Positions 1 to 28,532 of a stretch of DNA of 64,000 nucleotides are shown here, one piece after another. The stretch's first letter is position 1; the number at the start of each line of letters is the position of its first letter. The translations under genes and the position numbers were made by a program. Location: contig CALSFV010000051.1 of assembly GCA_943737045.1 (NCBI GenBank), forward strand, positions 124,001 through 188,000, in the 5' to 3' direction. This DNA comes from Parapristionchus giblindavisi (Eukaryota; Nematoda; Chromadorea; Rhabditida; Diplogasteridae). The notes beneath the pieces were generated by a model. It searched no databases, was not told the DNA's origin, and saw nothing but the letters and a program-made list of their open reading frames with translations.

Positions 1-345
1 ATCTCTAGATAGAGTCATTATTTGAGCAAACTGCACCTCATACGCAAATATACGAGATTTCAGAGAACAAACAATAAAGGACGATTTTGTCAAGCAATAT
101 TACAATTTTTTTTGCAATACAACCGATAACAGGGGAATTTAAATAATTTGTCGCAAAATGTTGGCTGCAAAATAATGGTTGCAAACAATATTTGTTGCAA
201 AAGGTAAGAATATCATTGAGCAAGAAAATGGATTATTAAAATCAGGAAAACAACGAAAAAACAGCGAACAACCAGACGACCGTATTCAGAATTATTGTGA
301 GAAATCAATGCGCTTGATCATGTTTTTTTTCTGAAAAAAAACTTT
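1..345 (-). promoter_or_regulatory. 5' flank of a fourth transporter paralog lying left of the window
   Basis: The block starting ATCTCTAGATAGAGTCATTA, followed by a region rich in TTGCAAAA words and ending in AATCAATGCGCTTGA, also occurs immediately upstream of exon 1 of genes A (from 21,440), B and C (from 46,490). In those copies it begins about 80-100 bases upstream of the start codon, so exon 1 of a fourth gene should lie within about 100 bases left of position 1. This is conserved upstream sequence; no promoter element was identified with confidence. Confidence 0.6.
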
Positions 346-884
346 GCATTATTACTCAAATAGCAACAACAAGATTGTATCGTGCCAGACAACTAGTACC
401 GAGTTACATAACATAACCAGGGTAGGGCAGAAAATTTTTACGTTACCGGTTTTTTACCGGTTTTACCGGTCGGTAAATTTTACGGTTTCTCAACGGTGAT
501 TACCGAAATTTACACTGGATATTCTGCGTTATTTTTGGTAATATAATGTTCGATGTCTCGAGAAATTATCTGTATCTGAATGTTATTTTATATCTCATCA
601 GACAGTTGCTCTCTCAATAAATAACATTTATCAAATTCAACTAAAGTAATGGAACTTTTTTGAGGGGTCAAAGTAAGAACAAATTAGCCGTTTGACATTC
701 ACAAGGGAAGTATGGTGCGCCGGTCCCGGACTTCGGAATGGGACATATACCATTCGATAGGTCTCCAAAATAGAAGACTCCCATGTTAAGGATTTTGGCA
801 ACGAACCCCTGGGGGCCGAGTAATTTGCGTATTTCAGACTGTCATTTCTTCGCCCTACAATAAGATCCACTCTCTGTGAGATCG

Positions 885-985
885 AGAGCAAGCAGTGGTA
901 GCCGGGTGGATAAGAGGATTGTCTAGACATGTTTTGCTCGCAAGTTCGATTCCCACACAAGTTCAACTCCTTTTGCTATTTTTCT
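885..985 (+). other. tRNA-like Pol III module 1 (left arm of F1)
   Basis: A box TAGCCGGGTGG at 899-909, B box AGTTCGATTCC at 943-953 (44-base spacing), then CCTTTTGCTATTTTTC with T-runs. The acceptor stem does not pair, so this is not a working tRNA gene. Confidence 0.6.
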
Positions 986-1664
986 ATGTATGAAAATTTT
1001 ACAAAAATCATTTAAAAAATAAATCAAAAATATTTTGCATTAGCATATGATAATGATAATAAAATTACAATTTATAATGGAATAATGATTATGATTATAA
1101 TTTATGATAGTTTAAAATGAAAATCGAATTCATTATTTTCAATTGTTGTTTTTTTGTAACATTTTCCCGTACGTGGAGTGGACTGGCGGTCGTTAAAGAT
1201 GGAGGCCTGCGAATATGTTCGTAAATATATTATAAAAGCGATTCATTCTTGATAATAGCGCTCCTAACGCACTGGAAAAGTAAAAGTAAATATACAATCC
1301 GTTATTCAAAGCACACCTGACCTTCAAACATACTCCTTCAAATATGGCATCAAAATATTAATCCAGCGCTGCAGAAATCCTCACGAGGGTACTTGTTATA
1401 TATGAATCTCTACCGAGGACTCATCGAATTGAGATAACTGATTTTTACCGTTGGTCCAAGAAAGATTATCGTAATTACCCTAATTACTGTACATAAATCG
1501 AGCGTTAGGAGCGCTATAATCAAGAATGAATCGCTTTCATAATGTATTTACGAAAATATTAGCAGGTTACATAAATTGTAATTTTCATAGTCATTTTCAT
1601 ATAGTAATGTAAAATATGTATTGTTGATTGATTTTTAAAATGATTTTTGTAAGATTTTCATACA

Positions 1665-1765
1665 TGGAAAAATAGCAAAAACAGTTGAACTTGTGCGGGA
1701 ATCGAACTTGCGAGCAAAAGATGTCTAGACAATCCTCTTATCCATCCGGCTACCACTGCTTGCTC
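1665..1765 (-). other. tRNA-like Pol III module 2 (right arm of F1)
   Basis: Minus-strand A box TAGCCGGATGG (1,742-1,752) and B box AGTTCGATTCC (1,698-1,708), 44-base spacing. It points toward module 1 across the centre of the foldback. Confidence 0.6.
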
Positions 1766-2114
1766 TCGATCTCACAGAGAGTGGATCTTATTGTAGGGCG
1801 AAAAAAAGGCAGGCAGAAATATGCAAATTACTCTGCCCCCAGGGATACGTTGCAAAAATCCTTAACATGGGAGCCTTCTATTTTGGAGACCTATCGAATG
1901 GTATATGTCCCATTCCGTCCGGGACCGGTGCACCATACTTCCCTTGTCAGGTATATGGCAAGCACGATAACGTATAGACAAACTTCGTAGGAACATTTTG
2001 CATGTTTTTCGCGGTTTTATCGGGTTTTGAAGAGTTTTACCGTTTTTTACCGTTTTACCGATTTTTTTCCTTTTTTCGAACGGTAAATTACCGTTACCGA
2101 ATTTTTTACCGGTC

Positions 2115-2330
2115 ACCCATTTCCGCACAACCTGGAACATAACATAATTTCTCAGGGGTCGCATAGTTGCGCTGATCAGGCTTTTGGTTGACCATTCTTC
2201 ATCAGTTAGGCTCCACCAATTTTGTCGCATTCTCTTCGTGATCTCGTTTCTCCTTCTTTCCAGCGGCCTTCCTTGTCCTCTGCTGTGTATTCAATCTTGC
2301 GGTATGACAGTGTTAAGGTAAGCGGATCAA
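2115..2330 (-). pseudogene. 3' fragment of an RTE-like non-LTR retrotransposon
   Basis: The minus-strand frame reads RRRNEITKRMRQNWWSLTDE and later KSLISATMRP, then a (TTATG)n tail. The stretch GCCTGATCAGCGCAACTATG recurs in a second LINE tail at 25,961-26,030. It is severely 5' truncated. Confidence 0.5.
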
Positions 2331-2674
2331 GAGAAAAGGACAAACAGTTGAGTCCCCTCCTAGCAGACTTTGAAAAAAATTAGTCAGGAGCGGTATTTCC
2401 ACCTTGTCAAGCAGGCCGATTGGACGAGCAACGTAAAGTTTTCGTGGGTTATTTGATTATTATAATCAAGTTTCATGTGCGCCGTTTTCTTGAATAGAGA
2501 TCAATTCTCTCAGAGACGAAAGGATAAATCTTGTGGATAAGATGATTCCCCCCCCCCTGTTTTGGCCCCTTCCGCATTTAATGTGCTGATAAGATAAAGT
2601 ATAAGGTAAGGAGAAATGTATGGGTTGCATGCTACTTACCAGAATTGGAGGAGGAAAGTCTTACAATTAAAACT
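2146..2674. other. Intergenic, no gene seen
   Basis: Apart from the LINE fragment, this region between the fourth-gene flank and gene A holds a C-run (2,551-2,559). From about 2,590 it resembles 23,105-23,180 and 34,296-34,330 downstream of genes B and C (GTGTTAAGGT, then AGAAATGTATGG). Confidence 0.4.
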
Positions 2675-2816
2675 GTGGCCGTATGCAAGAACCGTTTTCC
2701 GGGAAAATGTGACGTCATTAGCGTAGGCGGAGACGTTTTCCAAAAATCCTCCGCCTACGCTAATGACGTCACATTTTCCCGGAAAACGGTTTTCCCATTG
2801 TTCATGCATACGGCCA
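2675..2816. mobile_element. Hairpin MITE with TGACGTCA core, 3' of gene A
   Basis: The two halves are inverted copies over most of 142 bases (CCGTATGCAAGAACCG on the left, CATGCATACGG on the right; CCTACGCTAATGACGTCA inside). The same element sits at 36,081-36,222 downstream of gene C. A shorter relative lies at 24,791-24,916. Confidence 0.85.
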
Positions 2817-2829
2817 CTGGTGAACATCC

Positions 2830-3322
2830 TGTGGAGGAATCTCCCTTCGTGAGTGTGATCCCGGGGATCCCATCATACTCCTCGAATTTTTGTGCTGTGA
2901 ATATTGAATATATATCACGTGTGGCAATTGTTAATATTGTTTGTCTCTTTACTTGAACTATTTTATCAAGGAAATTCAATCGAAATCGTGTATAAGCGAC
3001 GGGAACCCATCTCTCGTCTTTTCCTCTGTCATTATGAACATATATCGATCTTACTTAGTCTACATATGAAGACCTGCACTTCCCTCCCTCTTCTCTCTCC
3101 CCAATTTCTACCACCCACTTTCCCGATCCTCTTATTCACTTGTTATTCTTCGTTTCAAATGTTGTCACATCTTTATTGGACGTATGATAAATAAATAAAT
3201 ATATATTAGATTGAATAAACAAATAAATAAATAAATCTCAATCATCTTTCCTTTATCAATCTTTCGTATCAAACCAGCGCATACACAAGTGTGACAATCA
3301 TCAGGGTCGGAACAACAATGTT
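2830..3322 (-). other. Conserved 3' flank of gene A
   Basis: It matches 23,190-23,460 and 36,255-36,470 downstream of genes B and C (CTCGAATTT, TTTATCAAGGAAA, CAATCATCTTTCCTTTATCA), so it belongs to the duplicated unit. It may contain the 3' UTR; no polyadenylation site could be fixed. Confidence 0.5.
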
Positions 3323-3323
3323 G

Positions 3324-3659
3324 CACTGAGAGCAAACTTGCCCAAATATGGGGTAATCGTTACCCAACAACGTGTATCGGGGTATCCATTTGCCCATATT
3401 CGGGGTATTCTGATTACCCATGCATTTTGGCGAGGAAGATCACCCATTATTTTGTTAAATAGATAAATAAATTATAGTGGAATGATAGTTAGATCAACAC
3501 ATCATGTCACCCTTGATTCGATATAACTTTTCCTCTTTATTTTCATCTAATTTGTTCTCACCAAAAGTACCGCACGAAGCTGGATTCAACAGTTGGGGTA
3601 ATCGTTTGCCAGGCAAATGGGGGTGGGTAACGATTTGCCAGGTAAGTTTGCTCTCAGTG
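3324..3659. mobile_element. TIR element, copy 1 of a direct pair
   Basis: 336 bases with ends CACTGAGAGCAAACTTGCCC and AAGTTTGCTCTCAGTG. It is almost identical to the next copy at 3,671-4,006, with 11 bases between them. Confidence 0.85.
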
Positions 3660-3670
3660 TGGTTGGAATA

Positions 3671-4006
3671 CACTGAGAGCAAACTTGCCCAAATATGGGG
3701 TAATCGTTACCCAACAACGTGTATCGGGGTATCCATTTGCCCATATTCGGGGTATTCTGATTACCCATGCATTTTGGAGATCCAGATCACCCATTATTTT
3801 GTTAAATAGATAAATAAATTATAGTGGAATGATAGTTAGATCAACACATCATGTCACCCTTGATTCGATATAACTTTTCCTCTTTATTTTCATCTAATTT
3901 GTTCTCACCAAAAGTACCGCACGAAGCTGGATTCAACAGTTGGGGTAATCGTTTGCCAGGCAAATGGGGGTGGGTAACGATTTGCCAGGTAAGTTTGCTC
4001 TCAGTG
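3671..4006. mobile_element. TIR element, copy 2 of a direct pair
   Basis: Same 336-base element in the same orientation, flanked by TA on both sides, which suggests a TA target. The near-identity to copy 1 points to recent insertion or local duplication. Confidence 0.85.
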
Positions 4007-4109
4007 TAGGGAAGGGGGTTTTAGTTGGGGGAGGGGCTATTTGATTACAGTATCCTACTGATACTATAATCATCAAACACAGTAAGAATCCATATCTAAG
4101 CTCTGCGAT

Positions 4110-21358
<17,249 letters not shown>

Positions 21359-21785
21359 CTTATCTTCTCATAGAATAGATAGAGAAAGACGGGACAGCCT
21401 GGCGACCGCTCTTCTATAAGAATAGAGCAGAGTTTGAAGTGATCTCTAGATAGAGTCATTATTTGAACAAAGTATACTTAACATGCAAATATTCCATTGG
21501 TCAGAGAACATACAATTAAGAACGTCTTTGTCACGCAATATTGCAAATTTTTGCAAGAGCGACCGATGACAAAGGAATTTGAATAGTTTTCGCAAAATAA
21601 TGGTTGCAAAAATTATTTGTTGCAAAAGGCTAGAATAAAGTGATCATTGAGCAAGAAAATAGATTATTAAAATCAGGAAAACAACGAAAATCAGAGATTA
21701 ACCTGACTACATGAGAAAAGGCAATCAATGCGCTTGAAAATCTTTTTGACAAAAAAGTTTGCTCTACAGTCAAAATGCAACAAAG
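21359..21785 (-). promoter_or_regulatory. Conserved 5' flank of gene A
   Basis: It aligns by eye with 1-345, 33,647-34,090 and 46,406-46,980. In coding sense it contains CTTTCTCTATCTATTCTATG just before the start codon and, in this copy only, AGATAAG, a GATA-type (WGATAR) site 1-7 bases before the ATG. Genes B and C have GGATAGG there. The similarity ends around 21,785, where a TA-type MITE fragment begins. Confidence 0.5.
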
Positions 21786-22125
21786 TGAACGATGGGGTCC
21801 ACCATAGGCCCCCATGGTCTAAACTGTCTAGAAAGGTTGTGCGCTCGCTTAAAAATAATTACTCGTCTTGAAACTGTGAATATTGGGGTTTTGAGGTGTG
21901 CTGAGTCGATTGAAATTATAAAGCAATTTAAAAAAATGTTTTAATCGATCGATCGAAAGCTTGGAACAATAAACTCGCAGTGTGTCTCTGCCGTATGCAT
22001 ATCACACCACATTGTTTGACATATAAGTCATTATCATCAAATGTTTATTTTTTATCATATTCATTTTCATGTGTCGTTGCATGCGTGTGCATGTAGATAA
22101 AATATATATATATATATATATATAC
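21786..22125. other. Fragment of the CAGTCAAAATGCA MITE and a (TA)n run
   Basis: From about 21,766 the sequence follows one arm of the element at 29,570-30,038 as far as about 22,018. A short (TA)n run lies at 22,100-22,124. Confidence 0.6.
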
Positions 22126-22689
22126 AGTAGTGCCGGAAAGTCAGTGCCAACTTTTTGTTTTTGCTATATTTTTTGAACCAAGCGTGCTATGGGGCCGCTC
22201 TCGCGAGTTCTTATGGGAAATTTATCGAGGAATCCGGCCCTGATATTGTGGACTCATGAAAATTTCTCGTTATTGCGTAATGATGACGCAATCGAAGTCC
22301 ACTTTTTTGAAAAATCATAACTCCGAGGAAAAATTTTTTCCAGCCTACCGTTCTTCTATAAGTTTGAGATCTACGCCTCGGCTACTCCGAAAAATTTTTT
22401 TAGGTTGCTGCGATTTTTTTCAACCGCGGCGGCCTTGATGCAAAATGGCGGCTGCAAACTCATATCTCAGCTCCAAGGCATGCTATAGACTCGTACTTGG
22501 GATCAAAATGATCCTTGTGATGTCCCAAATACACCGTGAAAGTTTGGTATTGATCGGACCACAATTGCCTTCAGGGCACCAAAAAGTAACTTTTTCCGAT
22601 GACCTCACTTTGAGGGGCTACAATTATGGGAGTGATTTTTCTAAAAATGTGGTTCTTGTGCTAAAACATGCCAAATTTTACTTTTTTAA
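22126..22689. other. Intergenic between genes A and B, unidentified repeat-like sequence
   Basis: It starts CAGTAGTGCCGGAAAGTCAG, which looks like a mariner/Tc1-type end. The short open frames (22,256-22,438; 22,445-22,693) show no recognisable domain. Confidence 0.35.
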
Positions 22690-22860
22690 ATGAATATAAT
22701 TTTATTTTTTTCTGAAAGCCCAATGAAATGACGAGAAATTTCCATAAAATTCAATAAAATAAGCGAAAATGGAATGTCGCGCGAAGAAGTGGCGAAGAAG
22801 AGTATTGCGCGGCAAAGAACGGAATTTGTATTGTTCGGACAGTTTTAATTCTATAATATC
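22690..22860. repeat. Dispersed repeat, copy 2
   Basis: Counterpart of 13,955-14,190, between genes A and B. Confidence 0.7.
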
Positions 22861-22959
22861 ATACTTATCATACTACTTATACTCATACTTATACTTATAC
22901 TTACTTATACTTATACTTATATCATACTTATCATACTTATTACTTATCATTCCCACTTC

Positions 22960-23105
22960 AAGTGGACTGGTAAGTCTACTTCTAGTTAGACGTAAGTTTA
23001 CTGCAAGTGGTGTATAATACAGAAATGTGTTTCGTCAAATGTTCTTTCACTTGTAGTAAACTTCTAGTCAGTGACGTAATTTAAGTAGACTGCTAGTTTG
23101 GAAAT
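22960..23105. mobile_element. MITE of the AAGTAGACTT family
   Basis: AAGTCTACTTCTAGTTAGAC, CGTCAAATGTTCTTTCACTT and ATTTAAGTAGACTGCTAG recur at 34,115-34,290 and 63,366-63,515; a partial copy is at 17,262-17,345. Confidence 0.7.
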
Positions 23106-23576
23106 GCCCGTGCTAGTACCGTGTTAAGGTGAGGGAAATGTATGGCTGCATACCACTTACCAGAATTGAAGGAAGAAAGTTTGAAAACTGGCAAACATCC
23201 TGTACAGTCCCGCTTAATCATCTCGGGGATCCCCCCGTGCTCCTCGAATTTTTGTGCTGCGAATATTGAATATCAGCTGTGACAATTCTTACTATTGTTT
23301 TCCTCATTACTTTTATCAAGGAAAGTTTGAAATTTTTAAAAGCTTTTCTATTAAATTGTGCCAAGAAATAGAGAAAAAATAAATCAATCTCAATCATCTT
23401 TCCTTTATCAATCCGCATCTTAAAACATACACAAGTGTGAGAATCATCAGCGGCGAAAAATATAACAATAGTGGTTAGAATATGGTATGGGTTTTTAGTG
23501 GTGGTTTGTCGGTTACCGTATCCTACTGGTACAGTAATCCTCTAGTACAGTAATAATCAACATCTATGATGGGGAT
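23106..23576 (-). other. 3' flank of gene B
   Basis: Homologous to the 3' flanks of A and C; contains AAATCAATCTCAATCATCTT and TCCTACTGGTACAGTAATCC just beyond the stop codon. Confidence 0.5.
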
Positions 23577-26500
23577 TCATTCATCATCTTCTTGTCGCTT
23601 GGACGACGACCCTTCAACATCTTCCGGATTCTTATCGCTCATTGTGAGCAGTTCGCGTTCGTCCGTCTATAATTATGCCATTATTCGAATTGATGCAAGA
23701 TTCAGCTTCAACAGTGTACTTTAAACTCGAATCCGAATAAATCAAAAAAATACCGTACCTTGGATGTGGATTTCTCAGTGCGAGTAGACATCAGATCCTT
23801 TCCAACCTGAGAACAATTCAAATAGTCAATACTTTTATGAAATATAGAAAATCAATAAATATGTACCTCATTGAGATCGATTCCCTTAGTTTCATCGAGG
23901 AAGAAGAACGAGACGAGCCTGCATATCAATGAATCAATCCATCAATAATCGAGATTCATCAACCGTACTCAAACGATTGGATACTGTAACTACCGTACCA
24001 GTTAAAGGTTCCGAGCACGAAGAACACGAGAAATAGTCCGGGCTCCCAAATATCCTTGAGTGAATTCTGAATTGAGCGAATTAGGGAAAGAACCAAAGAT
24101 CAAAGACCAAAGATCAAAGATTGAAGTCTCAAAGATCACACTCACAGCCAAGCCAGTGCTAATGGTTGAGACACGGCCAATCATCGAGCAGAGACCAGTG
24201 GCGACTCCTCGGATCTAGAACGAGGTAACAGATCAAAGATAAAATTACAAAAGATCAAATTACAAAAGATCAAAGATCAAAGATCAAACCTGCGTAGGCA
24301 TGAGCTCATTAACAGCGAGGTAGCAGATGTCGGCGCACAGTTCAATGAAAATGGAGGCGACCATGTAGGAGATAGTGAAGGGGATTGTTCCCTGAACGAA
24401 GAACATAGATATGTATAATCGCCAAAGATCAAAGATCAAAGTGGGCGGAGCCTATAAGGTGTACCTTCGATCCCAGTAGCATCAGGGTGATCACAACGAC
24501 AACGCCCAGCAGCGAGGTGCCCTGGAACAGTTGGTGCAGACGTCGACGATTCATGCCGGGCACAAATGTGTCAAGCGCACCCATTCCCTGAGGAGGAAAA
24601 ATATTATTATAATATTATTAATAATAATAATAGCAATCTCAACAAATTGATTTCATGCGCATTATTGAAAGTATACAATCAAAACATAAATTAATGTAAC
24701 AGAGTATTTGTTTTACAGCTAGTGTTATCAAAAGAGGGCGATCTCTAATGAACCAGAGAGAGAGAGTTTACAGGCTTCAGTATAGAAAATCAATGAACGT
24801 TGGAAAACTGTTCGCCGTGAAGTAACAATCGTAGGCAGAGGATTCTCGGCAAAACTCTCAGCCTACGGTTGTGACGTCACGTATATGGGCAAACAATTTG
24901 CCAACGTTCATGGATACAACTCCAGGTACCACCTATTTATCCACTGAACCAACCTATGTATATCCCATACTAAACAATATATAGGTCCTACCATCTTGGC
25001 ACAGATGAGCAGTCCGCACAGAATGAACTGTCCCGTGTAGAAGGTGTAGCGGGACATGGTGTCCGAGTTCAGCGTGAGACCGTACGCCGTGTACAGGGTG
25101 ACGAACCTGCAATATCATAGGTAGGCGCGTGAAAACGAATATTTTTTGCACACAGCCTTTCCTTCCCTTGTGGCGCCTTGCGCATAGCTTTGCCCCATTT
25201 CCAGTCACATCTGAAAAAAATGGTCATGCACATAGTCTTGCCTTGCAATTCCCCCGGTTAGCGCACAGTTCCACCAGCGTGCCCACCTATGAATATGGCT
25301 ACTATATTTATGCGGACAGGCAATGTATATATATATGTATGCTGTATTGGTTACTGTATCGATGGGAACGGTGGGCTACGGTAGACATTATATGGAGGGA
25401 ATTAAATGCCTGTACTATAACTTCTTTTGCACTAATAATATCCAATTGAATGAGTGCATTGAATGTTTGCTATCATTGAATTCTAAATGATGAAAAGATC
25501 GGAATAGGACATTTATCGATTTCGGCTATCCATTTTCAATCGTGCCTTTACTTTGCCAAATCGTAATAAAATAATAATAATAATTAATATTATTAAATGA
25601 AAACAAAAATAACCATACATTTTCTTACCCTCGTAATGGGAGGATTGACCCACTAAATAACGCCCATTTTAGGCCACTTAATGCGAAAGGAAGTTAGAAA
25701 AAGACGATTTTTAAGCGAAAATAACGCATTTTGAGAATCAACCAACCCTATTTCGAGAATTGACACAATATATAAAAATATGCGGCGAGAGCACAGAGAA
25801 AATATAAAAAAAATAAAAAAATGAAAATAATACTCACCATAGCGAGAACATGCAGAGTATGCGACGACGCAGCGTCGGATGGACGATGAGTTTGAGTAGA
25901 GTTCGACCGGTGGATGGAGCCTTCTCATCCTTCTCCTTCTTCTCCACCGTCTTCTCTGCAACATAACATAACATAACATAAGATAAGTTATCATAGTTGC
26001 GCTGATCAGGCTTCTCGGCAGCGTTCACGGAGTATTAAAGGTGGTGTCCGGGGAATATTTTTGTGAACAAACTGTGAAGACAGAACGATAGCCAAAGTTA
26101 TTCTGCATACCTTACATAAATTAGTTTATGCTAATTTAGCTTATTGATCGCTAGAATCGTGAGTGAATCATGCTTGATGTACAGGCAAAGGCGCGAAATT
26201 TTGAAAATAAGAAAGTTCGGCAATAGGTTTCGAACCCGCGACGTTGCGCTTACTAGACAGCGCCTTTACCACCACACCAAGGGATGCACGAATGAAAATT
26301 CTAATTTCTCTCATATAATTTAGCCCTTGAATAGCCGATATGTTATATATTTGCATAGACATTCGAGGGCCTCCATCTTTAATACTAATAGTGATAATAA
26401 TAAACTTTACACGGGCAAAGTCGTAAACTAGGTAAGCCTTATTCCCTGGACTACTCGAGGTTGGATACAGTACTCCATACACTGAGCTGAAAGATGCTTA

Positions 26501-28440
26501 GCCAATGCGTTGCTTACGCATTAGCTTAGCAACACGATCGCTTATAGTTAAGCATAGAAGAGAGATGCTTATATTTAAGCATAGCGTATGCTTAAATTGA
26601 AAGAGGCGGGCGTTCGCTTCCCGGAATAGACTTTGAGTTATACTATTCATGTTGACATGGTTAGGTGGCGCAGTGGTAAGCGCCTTCACTAGCTATCGGT
26701 AGGTTGGTGGTTCGGCCCCCCATCTTATCGCGATCTTTTGCCGAGTTGTTTTTTTCATGTAAGCAACCCGGTAAGCATTTGCCCATGCTTATATGTAAGC
26801 ATATCGCCATCTTATCCGACTGAGGTAGCAATTCGTATGCTTGCTATTAAGTATCTTTCAGCTCAGTGTATCAAACAATCATTTATACCATTTATTCCTA
26901 TTCCTGCTGCAGGATTTCTTGTATAAAAAATGGACGGAATATTGTATATTTATATTGTTCTTCTTCTTATCACACAGAAAGCAAACTTGCCCAAATATGG
27001 GCAATAGATTTGCCAACTTACACTACTTGTGTACATGATTTGCCCACATTCGGGCAAATGGTAGCCCAAAAATCAGCGATTTACCTATAAACAGGCTAGC
27101 ATTTGCCAGAATACGGGCAAATCGCTCGCCAACTAACGTCACTCCGGCAAACTTAATCTATCTGTGGACATTAAACGGGATCAGGAAAATTAGTCATAAT
27201 TTTTGACCGCATTTTGAGCGTAATATTCCAGAAAAATCGAAAAAAAATCCTGACATTCGACATATGAAAAATTTATATAAAACCAACTCGGATAGTACTC
27301 GTAGCCAGCCAATTTGTTCAGTCGTTCGATCGCCGCGTCGTACTCCTTCTGCTTGCCCTGCAACCGCATTGGCTATTACAATCCGTACGTGACGAGAGAA
27401 AAAGAGTGTGACTCAACTAGAAGAAACATAAAACAGTGTCATAGTTTTTTTCTTAAATTCTGTTTTTTTCATTATAGTTAAAGTTTAAACACACAAATAA
27501 AATTCCAATCATTCCCATTCTTCATTAAAACTCTATTAAAATAATATTATTAAATATTATTATTACTATTTAAATAGCAAACCTTCGATGCAAGCCAAAT
27601 GTGACTCTCGGGTAACACGAATGCGATGACTAGAATCAGAGGCGCGATGACGATAACGATGACCTCAAAGATCAAAGATCAAATTAATGATTAAATAAAG
27701 ATGATCACAAAAATAACCTTAGTTGGCATACTGCTCTGAAAGCAAACCCTTAAATACAAGGGTATGAACCCCTTACATATTATATAATGAGTTGAACGCC
27801 TCAGGTTTTGTATCCATTAGATGTAGGGATTGCAAACCCTTGAATTGAAGGGTTTGCTTAGATGGTGTTACATTTTCAAAACGGGCGCACGCCGTAACCC
27901 CTCCGCCGCGTCTTCGTCTTTACGGCGTGCACACGTTTTGAAAAAGGTAACACCGCCTTACAGCGCTCCCATAGGTCCAATAGCTAGGTTATCGGTTTTC
28001 ATAATGCGGTCAGTTTTTTTTCGATTTTTTGGCAAATTTTTACTCGAAATGCGAAAAAAAATTTCATAATGCGGTAAGGTTTTTCGCTTTTTGAGAAATT
28101 TTGGCTCAAAATGCGGACAGGCTTGGTACTTTGTAACTGACTTTTCGACCTATGATACGCTTTGATCTATCGATTTCTATGGACGAATCCATGTATCCAC
28201 CACACTGAGAGAGAAAAAAACCTAGTTGGTTTTTTTCTCAATCAGTGCAACATACCCTATTGGCCAATCGCCATTCCTCACAAAGATAACAGATGAGCGT
28301 GATTATGCAACGACTCATCGGCTGAAAGCAAAAACGATTAATAAAAAAAATTCACTTCAATTTTATTAATCATCAGAAGTGAATAACACAAGGATTGCCG
28401 GCGCTCACACGCGTTTTCGGCAAATAAAAATAAAAATAAT

Positions 28441-28532
<92 letters not shown>

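Larger units (their letters stand above)
418..2133. repeat. Foldback element F1 with a tRNA-like module in each arm
   Basis: Arms 640-1,270 and 1,502-1,990 are inverted copies (for example ACAAGGGAAGTATGGTG at 701 and its complement at 1,931). Outside them lie TACCGGTTTT-type repeats. The left flank ACATAACATAAC and right flank AACATAACATAA suggest insertion into the (TTATG)n tail of a LINE. Confidence 0.75.

Noticed and set aside
38..223. 61-codon minus-strand frame at the left edge
   Set aside because: Falls in the conserved 5' flank of the transporter genes; its counterparts upstream of A and C are not open.
637..1990. 109- and 101-codon similar frames on opposite strands
   Set aside because: They are the two arms of foldback F1 read in opposite directions, covering the tRNA-like modules.
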